Positions 1 through 9,338 of a stretch of DNA of 33,774 nucleotides are shown one piece after another. Position 1 is the stretch's first letter. Each line of letters begins with the position of its first letter. This stretch comes from Planctomycetota bacterium (lineage in GTDB: Bacteria; Planctomycetota; UBA8108; UBA1146; JAJFFE01), in assembly GCA_021776775.1 (NCBI GenBank), contig JAJFFE010000192.1:1-33774 (forward strand), written 5' to 3'. Under the pieces are notes generated by a model. The model did not search any database. It saw only the letters and a list, made by a program, of their open reading frames with translations, and was not told the origin of the DNA. A program made the translations under genes and the position numbers.

Positions 1-641
1 CCTTCCTTCGTCGTTTTCGCTAGCCCGTAGTCGATCACCTTGGGCCAAGGCTCACCGTCTTGTTCGACCACGATCATGTGCGCCGGCTTGAGATCCCGAT
101 GCACGACGCTCTCCTCGTGCGCGTGACCGATCGCGTCGCACACTTTCAAAAACAGACGAATCCGCTTCTCTATGGAGTAGCAGTTCTTGTCGCAGTACTC
201 GGTGATGGGATCGCCGTCGATGTACTCCATGGCGTAGTACGGCCGGCCGTCAACATGGAGGCCTGCGTCGAACAGCTTGGCAATGCCGGAGTGGTTGAGC
301 GTCGCCAGCGCCTCCCGCTCCACCTCGAACCGGCGAAACATCTCAGCGTCGACCTCGAGGTCTTCACGAAGCAGCTTCACCGCCACCCGTTGCTTCGGAT
401 TCTCACGCTCTCCAATGAAGACGTGACCGAACGCTCCAGAGTCCACCGACTCCACGATTCGGTACGGCCCCAACGTCTCGGGTATCCGACGCAACGCCGG
501 GGCAGGGCGCAGAAACTGCGTCGACCGCAACGCTCCGGGTGGACCCGGCCGGTTCCTTGAAGGGGCTGGAGGCGGGAGCGGCTCAGTCGCCGGATGATCA
601 TCGCCATCGGGAGGGCTGGAGTTGGCGGGGTCAGTGGTCAT
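1..641 (-). CDS. Serine/threonine protein kinase, N-terminal part (cut by window edge)
   Basis: Read from the ATG at 641 on the minus strand, this frame stays open to the window edge and gives the first 213 residues. Residues 1-56 are a Pro-rich, low-complexity leader. A Hanks-type kinase domain follows: glycine loop around 67-74 (V-D-S-G-A-F-G-H), the VAVK lysine at 89, a catalytic loop HRDLKPAH at 181-188 with Asp183, and D-Y-G at 204-206. This would phosphorylate Ser/Thr on cytosolic targets. Three positions are unusual: the first loop glycine is Asp, the metal-binding Asn after HRDLKPx is His188, and DFG is DYG. Activity may therefore be altered. The gene is divergent from an ECF-like sigma factor at 1123, an association often seen in Planctomycetota, so the kinase may act on that sigma factor (inference). 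The C-terminal half, possibly with a sensor, lies outside the window. Confidence 0.9.
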   Translation of the reverse strand, partial: MTTDPANSSPPDGDDHPATEPLPPPAPSRNRPGPPGALRSTQFLRPAPALRRIPETLGPYRIVESVDSGAFGHVFIGERENPKQRVAVKLLREDLEVDAEMFRRFEVEREALATLNHSGIAKLFDAGLHVDGRPYYAMEYIDGDPITEYCDKNCYSIEKRIRLFLKVCDAIGHAHEESVVHRDLKPAHMIVVEQDGEPWPKVIDYGLAKTTKE

Positions 642-1122
642 AGATTCGAGCCGGTAGTTTCCGCGGGTGCTGCAGCCAGAAGGGCGCAGTCAAACGAATA
701 GCCTACTACTCAATCCCACTCTCCGAAAGCCAAGCGGACCCCGCAAACCGATCTCGGATCAGGAGTCACGACTGAGCGCCAGCCCACGTCACCTGATGCG
801 CTTCTCGGCCATCGAGACCCGTCGATCAACCAACAACTGTGTGCGGGGCGAGGTCTCAATATGGAGCGTCACGATGTCGAGCGACACAGTATCGCCCAGC
901 CCGGGCCCCAGTGACCGACCGATCAACTGGTGTTCGAGCCACGCCACGATGTGCTTCTTCTGGTCGACTTTATTTCGCTCACTCCCTGGTTTTTCTGGTC
1001 ACACGATCCAGCGGTAGTCCTCGAGTGTTGCGACCGGAAGGATGGTCGCCAACCGGGCCGGTCCGGGATACAACGAATCGAGACACGTGGATCGAATGCG
1101 GCAGACGATACGGGGATGCACG
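642..1122. other. Intergenic region between divergent kinase and sigma genes
   Basis: This 481-base gap separates the divergent kinase and sigma-factor starts and must hold both promoters. I see no convincing -35/-10 pair. The only structured content is a GC3-rich open frame on the minus strand (789-947), listed separately. A GGGG at 1112-1115 serves as a weak ribosome site for the sigma gene. Confidence 0.5.
789..947 (-). pseudogene. Short coding-like frame, possible gene remnant
   Basis: A minus-strand frame ends with TGA at 789-791. From a possible GTG at 947 it gives about 52 residues, including the stretches KHIVAWLEHQ and TVSLDIVTLH, with mostly G or C in third codon positions as in the real genes nearby. 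There is no ATG and no good ribosome site, and the frame opens only after a TGA near 1000. It may be the 3' remnant of a lost gene, or a small protein with a non-ATG start. I recognise no family. Confidence 0.2.
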
Positions 1123-1950
1123 ATGAGTCAAAGTCCAGGACGAGCTTCCGAGCCGGATGATCCGCATGCAGCCGAGCGGCTCGATCCACGCGCCATCGCG
1201 GAGTCGCGCAAGGATGAAGATTCCCAGTTCCCGCGAACACTGCGCACCGCGTTCTTCGAGTGGTACGACCAGGGCGATCTGGAAAAACTCTGGGAAGAGT
1301 TGTGCTCGATCTACTGCGAGCCGTTGATCAACCACTACCGTCGGCACGCGGGGTCGAAAGACAGCTTCCCCACTGTCCCCAAGTTGGAGCCGGAAGAGAT
1401 CGTCAATCAGTACTTCATGGACCGGGTGCGACGGGAAGACTTCGCCGAAGGGTCGTGGTACGGCAAGTGGCTCGGTTGGCGGCAGACACACGCCGACAAC
1501 CCAGCGCGCCACCTTCGGCACTGGATCAAGACCGACTTCCGGTTGTTCTGTCGAGACGCGGCGAAGAGCGGATGGCGGCGCGACGAACGCGAGCGCGTCT
1601 TTGCCGACTTCGAGGCGGCGCAGATCGAAGCGGACGCCCCGTCCATCGATACGATCGACGAGTTCGAAGAGCAAAAAATGGAACTCGCCGGAATCGCCGA
1701 GTGCGCCGTGGAACAGGTTCTCGGGACCTACCCCGCGGATCGGCGTGACAAGGTGTCCCGGCTGTTTCGCGCGATCCACGTCGAGAACCGGCGGTACAAG
1801 GACGTCGCTCAGTCCATCGGGGAGAGCCCGGCCAACGCGCGGAAGATCATGCAACGCTTCCGAGAAGCGGTGCGAGACGAGTCCCAGCGCCTGCTCGGCG
1901 CACTCGGATATGACGACGACGACATCATGAACATTCTGGAGCGACTATGA
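1123..1950 (+). CDS. ECF-like RNA polymerase sigma factor
   Basis: A 275-residue cytosolic sigma-70-type factor of the extracytoplasmic-function kind, which would redirect RNA polymerase to a small regulon. Region 2 is recognisable from about residue 40 to 160: a helix around WYDQGDLEKLWEEL, then PEEIVNQYFMDRV, then LRHWIKTDFRLFCRDAAKSG. Region 4 is a helix-turn-helix near the C terminus, RRYKDVAQSIGESPANARKI. The N-terminal 40 residues are charged and disordered. The ATG at 1123 was chosen because it is preceded by GGGG and starts the low-complexity leader; upstream in-frame starts at 1042 and 1096 exist. The gene is divergent from a Ser/Thr kinase, and its stop overlaps the next start (ATGA at 1947), so the two are translationally coupled. 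Its regulation by the kinase is inference. Confidence 0.75.
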   Translation: MSQSPGRASEPDDPHAAERLDPRAIAESRKDEDSQFPRTLRTAFFEWYDQGDLEKLWEELCSIYCEPLINHYRRHAGSKDSFPTVPKLEPEEIVNQYFMDRVRREDFAEGSWYGKWLGWRQTHADNPARHLRHWIKTDFRLFCRDAAKSGWRRDERERVFADFEAAQIEADAPSIDTIDEFEEQKMELAGIAECAVEQVLGTYPADRRDKVSRLFRAIHVENRRYKDVAQSIGESPANARKIMQRFREAVRDESQRLLGALGYDDDDIMNILERL

Positions 1951-2432
1951 ACGAGTCGAACGAACCGGGCCGTTCGGACACCGACCGCCCGTTGGAACAA
2001 ATCATGGTCGAACGCATCGTCGCCGACGCCATCGAGAACCCGAAGGTGAAACTCCTGCGCCGCCTTCGATCACCCCGCGCCAGAGAGTGGTGGCTCGAGT
2101 TGATCTCCACCGCGCTAGCAGGCGACGCGGGATTCGACGAACCGCTCACCCCGGAGTCGCTGCCGACACCTCACCAACTCTTCGACCTCAAGGACGCGAG
2201 CAAGACCCGAGGCGCCGCGTACACCGAAACCGAACACGCGGAAGCGGCGGGGCTCTACTTCGGGGCCGCCCTGCTCTTCGACGGACACCCCGCTCGCCCT
2301 CCGGAGCTGTGCATCAGTTCGCTCGACTGGCGTGAACTCGACGAAGTCTACGTCTCGATCGGAGAGTGCCTCGGCGACGAGTGGGAGTCGTTCGTCGAAC
2401 GCGCCCTGCAGCGCAACGAAGACCGCGACTGA
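1947..2432 (+). CDS. Hypothetical acidic protein coupled to the sigma factor
   Basis: This 161-residue protein starts inside the stop codon of the sigma factor gene (ATGA overlap), so it is surely in the same operon. It has no signal peptide or membrane segment and is rich in Glu and Asp. Visible elements are a helical stretch around residues 22-55 (IVADAIENPKVKLLRRL, then REWWLELI) and a hydrophobic segment AAGLYFGAALLF at about 100-111. I recognise no family. Position suggests a partner or regulator of the sigma factor, such as an anti-sigma-like protein, but nothing in the sequence proves it. Confidence 0.7.
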   Translation: MNESNEPGRSDTDRPLEQIMVERIVADAIENPKVKLLRRLRSPRAREWWLELISTALAGDAGFDEPLTPESLPTPHQLFDLKDASKTRGAAYTETEHAEAAGLYFGAALLFDGHPARPPELCISSLDWRELDEVYVSIGECLGDEWESFVERALQRNEDRD

Positions 2433-2648
2433 TTCTCCGCGCCTTGCGCACAGCCGCCGGATTTCAGCCACGTGATCTCAGCACCGGATCACACCACTGC
2501 GTCTCGACGACGAGGCGCCGGCGACCCCAGCACGCTTGAAACGCCCCCCTCCCCCCGCCTCCAGGAAATCTCGATTTCCTCGGTCACAACTTCTCCGACC
2601 GCTCCTCGAACACCTACGACCCAGAAACTCCCACCTGGAAGGTGTTCC

Positions 2649-5600
2649 GTGAACCGTTTACTCACCGCCCTACTGCTTTGTCTTTTGACCGCCCCGGTAT
2701 TGTCGGGGCAGCAGCCGTTCGTCCGTGGCGATGCCAACGGCGACGCCGCGCTCGATGTTTCCGACGTGGTGTTCAGCCTCGAGTATCTATTCCAGGGCGG
2801 GACCGCCGACTGCCTGGATGCGATCGACGGGAACGACGACGGGGAAGCGCAGATCTCCGATCCTGTCTACGTCCTCGCGTATCTGTTCCAGGCGGGTGCG
2901 GCGCCGCCCGAGCCGTTCCCGGATTGCGGTGCAGACCCGACCCCCGATAGCTTGGATTGTGTTGGGCCGACGACGTGTGGCTCCGGTACGACGGGCACCG
3001 TGCGCGGGCGTGTTATCGCCGACGACGGGCGTTCGATCGGCGGCTTGACGGTCTCCGTCATGGGCACGGCGGTCACCACGGAGTCGGACGTCGACGGACG
3101 CTTCGAGTTGATCGGCGTTCCCGCGGGATCGTCCGCGCTCTGGTTCGATGCGCGCACCGGACGACCGCAGAGTTCGTTTCAGATGCGACTGAACGTCGAC
3201 GTCACGGCTGGGCAAGAGCGTGTGCTGCCCGGAGTGATTCACATTCCCATGGTCCGCTCGACCGGGTCGGCGCCGGTGCACGCGCTGGCCAGCCAGACCG
3301 TCACCATTCCCGATCACGCGGGCGCGTCGTTGCAACTCGCTCAAGGCGGCGCGACCTTCCCCAACGGTTCGACCACCGGGCAGATTTCGTTCACGCTGAT
3401 TCCGCCCGACCAGGTGCCGATTCAACTTCCGGCCGGGATGATCTCGGAGAGTATGTTCTCGGTGCAGCCGTCGGGAACGCTGTTCGACCCACCCGCGCCG
3501 ATCTCGTTTCCCAACTACGATGGACACCCGCCCGGGGCTACGGTTCCGATCATGGCCATGGACGCCGACTGCGGCGAGTGGGTCGAGATTGGAACGGGCA
3601 CCGTCAATCCGACCGGGACCGTGATCGTATCGGACCCCGGGGTCGGCTTGTCGCGCGCGTCGTGTTGCGGCGTTTGTTGCAGCCCGGTGCAAGGCAGCAT
3701 CAGCGGTCAAGTGCTAGCGCGAACCATCGACCCCATGACCGGCGCCGAGTCCCTCGAGCCGGTGGTCGGCGCTTACGTTCAAGGTTGGGGCGGCAACTTT
3801 GCCGAGACCGACGTCAACGGCAACTACACGATCGTGCCGTTCCCGCTCGGCTGCGATGGTCCGCCGCTCACCATCACCTTGAACTGCAGCAAAGAGTTCG
3901 GTGCGTCACCGGAGTCGGTGTATCTCTACCAAAGCCGACACGTCGCCATCACAACGACCGACACCACCGACGTCGACTTCGTGTTCGAGACGTTTCAAGT
4001 CACCTTCGTCAGTGATCAACTCGACGACGCGTATCCCGGCCTCGACGCGCCGGTCACGGCGATCGCCGCCGACGGCACCGAGGGGTTCGGCACCCCCAGC
4101 TCTCCGCAACGAACCTCGGTCAAGCTATCGATCCAACCGACCGGCACCACACCACCCACCTACGTGCGCGTCACCATCGCCGACGATCCGAGCACGGGCG
4201 CGTTCGTGACGGACTGGGGTCGACTGCGACTCGACGCCTCGCCCGGTGACGGCAACGTCGGTGAACCGGTCGGCGCGACGACGGATTGGATTCCGTACCA
4301 AGAGCTGGCCCAGAACTTGAAGGCGATTCGCTACGAAGGGCCCATCGAGTTCGGCCTGATCCCGAGCTACCTCTATCCGGACCGTCCCGACCACCGCGAG
4401 TACCGACGGGTCGGCTTCACGATCGAAGGCGGAGAGCTGAATGGCACGGGCCAGATCGAAGCGTCGAGCTCGACCCTGCTGCCGATCGACATCGACGTCG
4501 TGCGCACGCCGACGCTATTCATCCACGGCTTCATCGCCAGTCCCGAGAACTTCAAGCCGGACTTCCTCGAACCGTTCGTCGCCATCAACGGCGACCAAGT
4601 GTTCAGCACCAACACCGACGGTTGCTTCGAGGGGGTGTACTGCTCTCCGTACTTCGTCAACTACGTCGACGTGCACGCCAACCAACTGTCGGCTGGCGTC
4701 GTGGACCGGGTCGTCGATCGCATCGGCACTATGCAGACGCAGCTCGAATCAGAGAGCATCGCCGCGACGCGCTTCGACTTGGTCGGACACTCGTACGGCG
4801 GACTCGCCGGCCGCCGCGCCATCGACGAAGTGGGCGCCGCCCACGTTCGTCGGCTCGTGACCATAGGCACACCACACTTGGGCGCCGCCGCCGCGAGCCG
4901 CAACGTGAACATTGCCGACCTGGCGCTCAACCCGCCGGCCGACCCGCGTGCACAGGTACTGTTGCAGTCGCTCGTCGACAACCTGCGCCGCCCGTCGGTG
5001 CAAGGCGATGCGCTGGCCGACTTCCTGGAGCTTCCACTCTTGGGCTCGCCCATGCCGCTGTGCTCGCTCGATGATCTCTCCTTCGAGGCGAACCTCGCCG
5101 CCTCGCCGAGCTACGGATTCACGGATGGCATCGACTACCGCTTCTACTACGGTGAGCAAGGGTTCGGGCTCGACATCGGCGGCGAGGTCAGCTCGATCAT
5201 TTGCGAAGGGTTAGACCTTCCGATCCTCGACACGCTCTACCCGTTCGCCGGTTACATCAACGAGGTCTTCTCGACGCGCGGAGACTTGGTGGTGAACGTG
5301 CACAGTGCAACCGCGGGCTGGTTGGACACCGCTCTCGACGAGAAAGTCAGCGGGGCCAATCACAACGAACTAACCCGCTTCGGCTCAGTCGGCGAGAGCG
5401 TCGCGACGTGGCTGCTCGACGACACGCCGGAGGGAGCGGGCGTCGTTCCGTCCAACGATCCCAGCGGCATGCCGCCGCTGATTCACAACATGAACGCCAT
5501 CACGATCGACCCGAACGGACCGGGCGATTGGATCATCAACGGCTCGGGCTTCTCGGCGAGCACCGAGATCCATCTTATCCGAGGGCTCTCGCCGTTCTTC

Positions 5601-8600
5601 CAGACATTGTCGACGAGTGACTATACGGTCATCGGGAGCCAGATCGCGATCCACTTGCCGCTCAGCGGCTCCGGCGACCTCCGCAGCGGGTACCTCTATT
5701 TGGAAGATCAAGGACGACGCAGCAACTTGGTCGGATACTCCGTCCTGCCCAACCCATCCTTGATCGCAGACATCCTCGGCGTGGTCACGGGTGCCGTCGG
5801 TGACGTGGTCGAGGTCACGGTTGATCACGCCCAAGAACAGTTCTGCAATGCGTTCGCGATCTTCGACTACGTGACCACGGTCACGGCGGATGTCATCTCG
5901 ACGGTGCCGCTGTCGTTCCCACTGTCGGGCTACCGCTCGACGCTTCACATTCCGGTTGCGTCACTCGGCACGTCGGGCGAGATCCGCATTCGCGGCTTCG
6001 GCGGATCGGACTCCAACCCGGTCTTCTTCGAAGTAGCACCGATCGTTTCCGGGTTGCTTCCATCCGTCGCCTGCATCGGCGCTAGCGTGTCGATCCTCGG
6101 CAGCAACTTTGGCAACGAACTCGAAGCGGTCGAAGTGCGCGTCGATGGCGCTATGCAACCGGTGACGTTCGTCGATCACGGTGAGATTCGCGTCGTCATT
6201 GCGACGGGCACCGCCACCGGGAACGTCGAAGTGCTGGTCCGCGGCGTGCCGGCCGCGGCGCAGCCGGAGGTAGCGATCGGCGCGGACTCCGACTTCGACG
6301 GTCTGCCCGATGCGTTCGAAGTGCAGTACGGACTCGATCCGTTCGATCCGACCGACGCGCAGGAAGACCCGGACGGCGACGACCTGACGTCGACCGAAGA
6401 GCTCTTCCTCGGCACCTCGCCGGTCGCCGCCGACACCGATGGCGGTGGATTGAACGACGGCGAAGAGATTGCCATCGGACTCGATCCGTTGAACCCGGCC
6501 GACGACATCGGCGATCCCGACGGCGACGGCTTGTCCACCATCGACGAACTGACGGCCGGTACGGACCCTTCCGATCCGGACTCCGACAACGACGGACTGC
6601 TCGACGGTGAAGAGGTCATCGCCGGCCTCGACGGCTACGTCACCGATCCGCTCGACAACGACACCGACAACGACGGTCTCGCCGATGGGCCGGAGGTCCT
6701 CGTCTACGGCACCGACCCCACTTCGGCCGACTCCGACGGCGATCAGATGACCGACGCGCAAGAAGTGCTCGGACTGCTCGGCTACGTGACGAACCCGACG
6801 TTGGCCGATTCCGACAGCGACGGGCTGACCGACTTCGAAGAGATCACAATCTACGCGACGTCACCGCTCGACCCGGACGGCGACGACGACGGGGTCAACG
6901 ACGGGAACGAAATCAGCCTCGGCTCGGACCCGTTCGATTCCGACACCGACGACGACGGCTTGAGTGACGGCTTCGAATTCATCGTCGGACTCTCGCTCAC
7001 GACACCCGACGCCACGACCACGCTGGTCGGCTCGTTCGTCTTACCCGGCGGAGCCGCGGCAGAGTCGGTCAACGTCACGGTGGTCAACGACCCGACTGGC
7101 CAGTACACGACGACAACCGACACCCAAGGCGCGTTCACCCTTGCCCAGTGGCCGCAAGCGTTGAGTCCGGTGCGCGTGCGCGGGAGCTTGCAAGACGCAA
7201 CGCTCGGATCGTTCACCGCGGTGTCGGCTGAGATCGTCACTGCAGCGATCGGCGACACCGACCTCGGCGTCACCGAGCTGGTCTCTTCGGCGGGGCGACT
7301 CTTCCTCGAAGAGCGCTTCACGGTCGCCCCCTACGCATGGTCTGTAGAGTTTGCCGACGTCGACAACGACGCCGCCATGGATCTGGTCGTCTCTGGGTCG
7401 ACAGGATTGACTGTGATCGCGGGCAGCGGTAACGGCGCGTTCGAAGACCCAGTCTTCATGCCCACCGGCTCGACCGCGTACGCGGTCAAGGTCGGCGATC
7501 TCAACTCCGACGGCTGGCCCGACCTGGTGTACGCGGCAACCGACACCGCAAGCGTCAATGTATTTCTCGCCGACGGCACCGGCGGGTTCGGCCCAGCGAC
7601 CGCGTTCGCGGCGGGGTTGCTGCCGCTCTCTATGCAGCTCGAGGACTTCAACGGAGACGGAGCGCTCGACGTCGCGATCACGAGTTGGTTCCCGAGCGGG
7701 ATCCTGGTGCTGCTCGGCGACGGATCGGGAGCGCTGGGTTCCGCGGTAACGTATCCCGCCGGCGTGCAACCGGCCGGAGTTGAAGTCGGCGACATGAACA
7801 ACGATGGACTTTCCGACCTCGTCGTCACCGATGCCCAAGCGGGCACTGTCGACGTCTTACTCGGCGCTGGTGGCGGCACGTTCCTGCCCACGCTCACGTT
7901 TCTGACCGGCGGAACATCACGCAGCCTTGCGCTAGGTGACTACGACAACGACGGTAACCTCGACGTGGCCACCGCCAACGACCAAGCCGAATCGATCAGC
8001 CTGCTGTTCGGGGACGGCACGGGGTCGCTGTCGACGGCGGTGACAACCGCCGCCGCAGGCGTGCAAAGTGTCGAGGCAGGAGACTTGAACGAAGACGGCA
8101 ATCTCGACTTGGTCGCGACCGTGGACGACGGCGCGGCGATCATGATCGGTAGCGGAGTGGGCACATTCACCGTCGTCGCCACTTACGCGTCGTCGTTGGG
8201 TCTTGCCTATCGCTCTAGCCTGGCCGACGCCAACGACGACGGCCACCTAGATCTTGCCACGGCGGACTTGGTCGAAAACGGCGTCGGAGTCTTGTTCGGC
8301 CGCGGCGACGGTTCGTTCGAGACCAATGAAGAGTATGCCGTCGGCCAACAACCGGTCGCGGTTGTGACCGGCGACTTCAACGGCGATGGCAACCTCGACT
8401 CCGCCACGGCGAACGAAGACAGCAACGACGTCACGGTGCTGCTCGGTGACGGGACCGGCGTGTTCGCACCAGGAATCGTGGTGCCGCTCATCGGCTCGCC
8501 GGTCGACGCCGACGTGGCGGACTTGGACGGCGATGGCACTCTCGACATCTGCGTGGCCAAGAGTAACGGTGCGGTGGGCCTGCTGCTCGGCGACGGCAGT

Positions 8601-9338
8601 GGCGGGTTCGTCGCGGCACCCGACCTCACGGCGTCGACGTCGACCAACGCGATCGTCGCCACCGATGTGAATGCCGACGGCGTCGTCGACTTGATCACCG
8701 CGACGGTGAACGACGTCACGGTGTATCTCGGAACAGGGGGCGGTGCATTCGCGGCCGGTACGTCCTTCACTTCGGCAACTGGCGTGTTCATCTGGGACTT
8801 TACGGTGGCCGACCTCGACGGGGACGGCGACCTCGACATCCTCACCAACAACTACCTGACGACGGAGCTGGCTATCCTGTGGGGTGACGGAGCGGGTGGC
8901 TTCACGTTCGGCCCAACCCTGACGGCTGGCGCAACCATCTTCGGGGCGGCGGTTGGCGATCTCAACGGAGACGGAATCGCCGACATTGCCTCCGCCGATT
9001 ACACCGTTGGAACGGTTAGCGTACTGATCGGGACGGGTGGCGGAGCGTTCGCCGCGGCCGTCACCTTCGACACCGGGCTGCTCCCGTCGAGCGTGACCAT
9101 TGCCGACATCGACGGCGACGGGAATTCCGATCTACTGATCCCTCTGCTCTACGCTCAGAGCCTCGCCGTTCTCATCGGAGACGGTAGTGGATCATTCGCA
9201 GCGCCGCGTCGATTCGGAATCGGTGCGGAGGTTCAAGACTTGGTCGTGGGCGATCTCGACAACGACGGCGATCTCGACGTAGTCACGGGCAACGCGTCCA
9301 CCGACGCCGTCGGTGTATTACTGAATCGTCGCTTCTGA
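2649..9338 (+). CDS. Giant secreted mosaic: dockerin-like, lipase-like hydrolase, TSP3 and FG-GAP repeats
   Basis: This 2229-residue exported protein starts at GTG 2649, preceded by GGAAGG at 2637-2642 and followed by a signal peptide (residues 1-20). An upstream in-frame GTG at 2472 would bury that signal. Domains in order: dockerin-like doublet 24-104 (GDANGDAALD and GNDDGEAQISD loops); carboxypeptidase-regulatory-like fold 115-180 and again about 352-430; alpha/beta hydrolase about 610-920 with HG (626-627), nucleophile Ser715 in GHSYGG, candidate Asp879 in RGDL and His905 in NHNEL; two IPT/TIG-like folds about 948-1030 and 1124-1205; ten thrombospondin type-3-like calcium loops about 1212-1447; another regulatory-like fold 1455-1541; and 14 FG-GAP/VCBS repeats 1560-2229. 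It probably acts outside the cell or on its surface as a calcium-stabilised esterase or lipase. The substrate cannot be read from the sequence. Confidence 0.85.
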   Translation: MNRLLTALLLCLLTAPVLSGQQPFVRGDANGDAALDVSDVVFSLEYLFQGGTADCLDAIDGNDDGEAQISDPVYVLAYLFQAGAAPPEPFPDCGADPTPDSLDCVGPTTCGSGTTGTVRGRVIADDGRSIGGLTVSVMGTAVTTESDVDGRFELIGVPAGSSALWFDARTGRPQSSFQMRLNVDVTAGQERVLPGVIHIPMVRSTGSAPVHALASQTVTIPDHAGASLQLAQGGATFPNGSTTGQISFTLIPPDQVPIQLPAGMISESMFSVQPSGTLFDPPAPISFPNYDGHPPGATVPIMAMDADCGEWVEIGTGTVNPTGTVIVSDPGVGLSRASCCGVCCSPVQGSISGQVLARTIDPMTGAESLEPVVGAYVQGWGGNFAETDVNGNYTIVPFPLGCDGPPLTITLNCSKEFGASPESVYLYQSRHVAITTTDTTDVDFVFETFQVTFVSDQLDDAYPGLDAPVTAIAADGTEGFGTPSSPQRTSVKLSIQPTGTTPPTYVRVTIADDPSTGAFVTDWGRLRLDASPGDGNVGEPVGATTDWIPYQELAQNLKAIRYEGPIEFGLIPSYLYPDRPDHREYRRVGFTIEGGELNGTGQIEASSSTLLPIDIDVVRTPTLFIHGFIASPENFKPDFLEPFVAINGDQVFSTNTDGCFEGVYCSPYFVNYVDVHANQLSAGVVDRVVDRIGTMQTQLESESIAATRFDLVGHSYGGLAGRRAIDEVGAAHVRRLVTIGTPHLGAAAASRNVNIADLALNPPADPRAQVLLQSLVDNLRRPSVQGDALADFLELPLLGSPMPLCSLDDLSFEANLAASPSYGFTDGIDYRFYYGEQGFGLDIGGEVSSIICEGLDLPILDTLYPFAGYINEVFSTRGDLVVNVHSATAGWLDTALDEKVSGANHNELTRFGSVGESVATWLLDDTPEGAGVVPSNDPSGMPPLIHNMNAITIDPNGPGDWIINGSGFSASTEIHLIRGLSPFFQTLSTSDYTVIGSQIAIHLPLSGSGDLRSGYLYLEDQGRRSNLVGYSVLPNPSLIADILGVVTGAVGDVVEVTVDHAQEQFCNAFAIFDYVTTVTADVISTVPLSFPLSGYRSTLHIPVASLGTSGEIRIRGFGGSDSNPVFFEVAPIVSGLLPSVACIGASVSILGSNFGNELEAVEVRVDGAMQPVTFVDHGEIRVVIATGTATGNVEVLVRGVPAAAQPEVAIGADSDFDGLPDAFEVQYGLDPFDPTDAQEDPDGDDLTSTEELFLGTSPVAADTDGGGLNDGEEIAIGLDPLNPADDIGDPDGDGLSTIDELTAGTDPSDPDSDNDGLLDGEEVIAGLDGYVTDPLDNDTDNDGLADGPEVLVYGTDPTSADSDGDQMTDAQEVLGLLGYVTNPTLADSDSDGLTDFEEITIYATSPLDPDGDDDGVNDGNEISLGSDPFDSDTDDDGLSDGFEFIVGLSLTTPDATTTLVGSFVLPGGAAAESVNVTVVNDPTGQYTTTTDTQGAFTLAQWPQALSPVRVRGSLQDATLGSFTAVSAEIVTAAIGDTDLGVTELVSSAGRLFLEERFTVAPYAWSVEFADVDNDAAMDLVVSGSTGLTVIAGSGNGAFEDPVFMPTGSTAYAVKVGDLNSDGWPDLVYAATDTASVNVFLADGTGGFGPATAFAAGLLPLSMQLEDFNGDGALDVAITSWFPSGILVLLGDGSGALGSAVTYPAGVQPAGVEVGDMNNDGLSDLVVTDAQAGTVDVLLGAGGGTFLPTLTFLTGGTSRSLALGDYDNDGNLDVATANDQAESISLLFGDGTGSLSTAVTTAAAGVQSVEAGDLNEDGNLDLVATVDDGAAIMIGSGVGTFTVVATYASSLGLAYRSSLADANDDGHLDLATADLVENGVGVLFGRGDGSFETNEEYAVGQQPVAVVTGDFNGDGNLDSATANEDSNDVTVLLGDGTGVFAPGIVVPLIGSPVDADVADLDGDGTLDICVAKSNGAVGLLLGDGSGGFVAAPDLTASTSTNAIVATDVNADGVVDLITATVNDVTVYLGTGGGAFAAGTSFTSATGVFIWDFTVADLDGDGDLDILTNNYLTTELAILWGDGAGGFTFGPTLTAGATIFGAAVGDLNGDGIADIASADYTVGTVSVLIGTGGGAFAAAVTFDTGLLPSSVTIADIDGDGNSDLLIPLLYAQSLAVLIGDGSGSFAAPRRFGIGAEVQDLVVGDLDNDGDLDVVTGNASTDAVGVLLNRRF

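Noticed and set aside
979..1854. Long minus-strand open frame of 291 codons
   Set aside because: It lies antisense over the sigma factor gene, shows no domain and lacks a ribosome site; GC-rich shadow frame.
2472..2648. Upstream GTG start extending the giant protein
   Set aside because: It would place 59 low-complexity residues before a clear signal peptide that has its own GGAAGG ribosome site.
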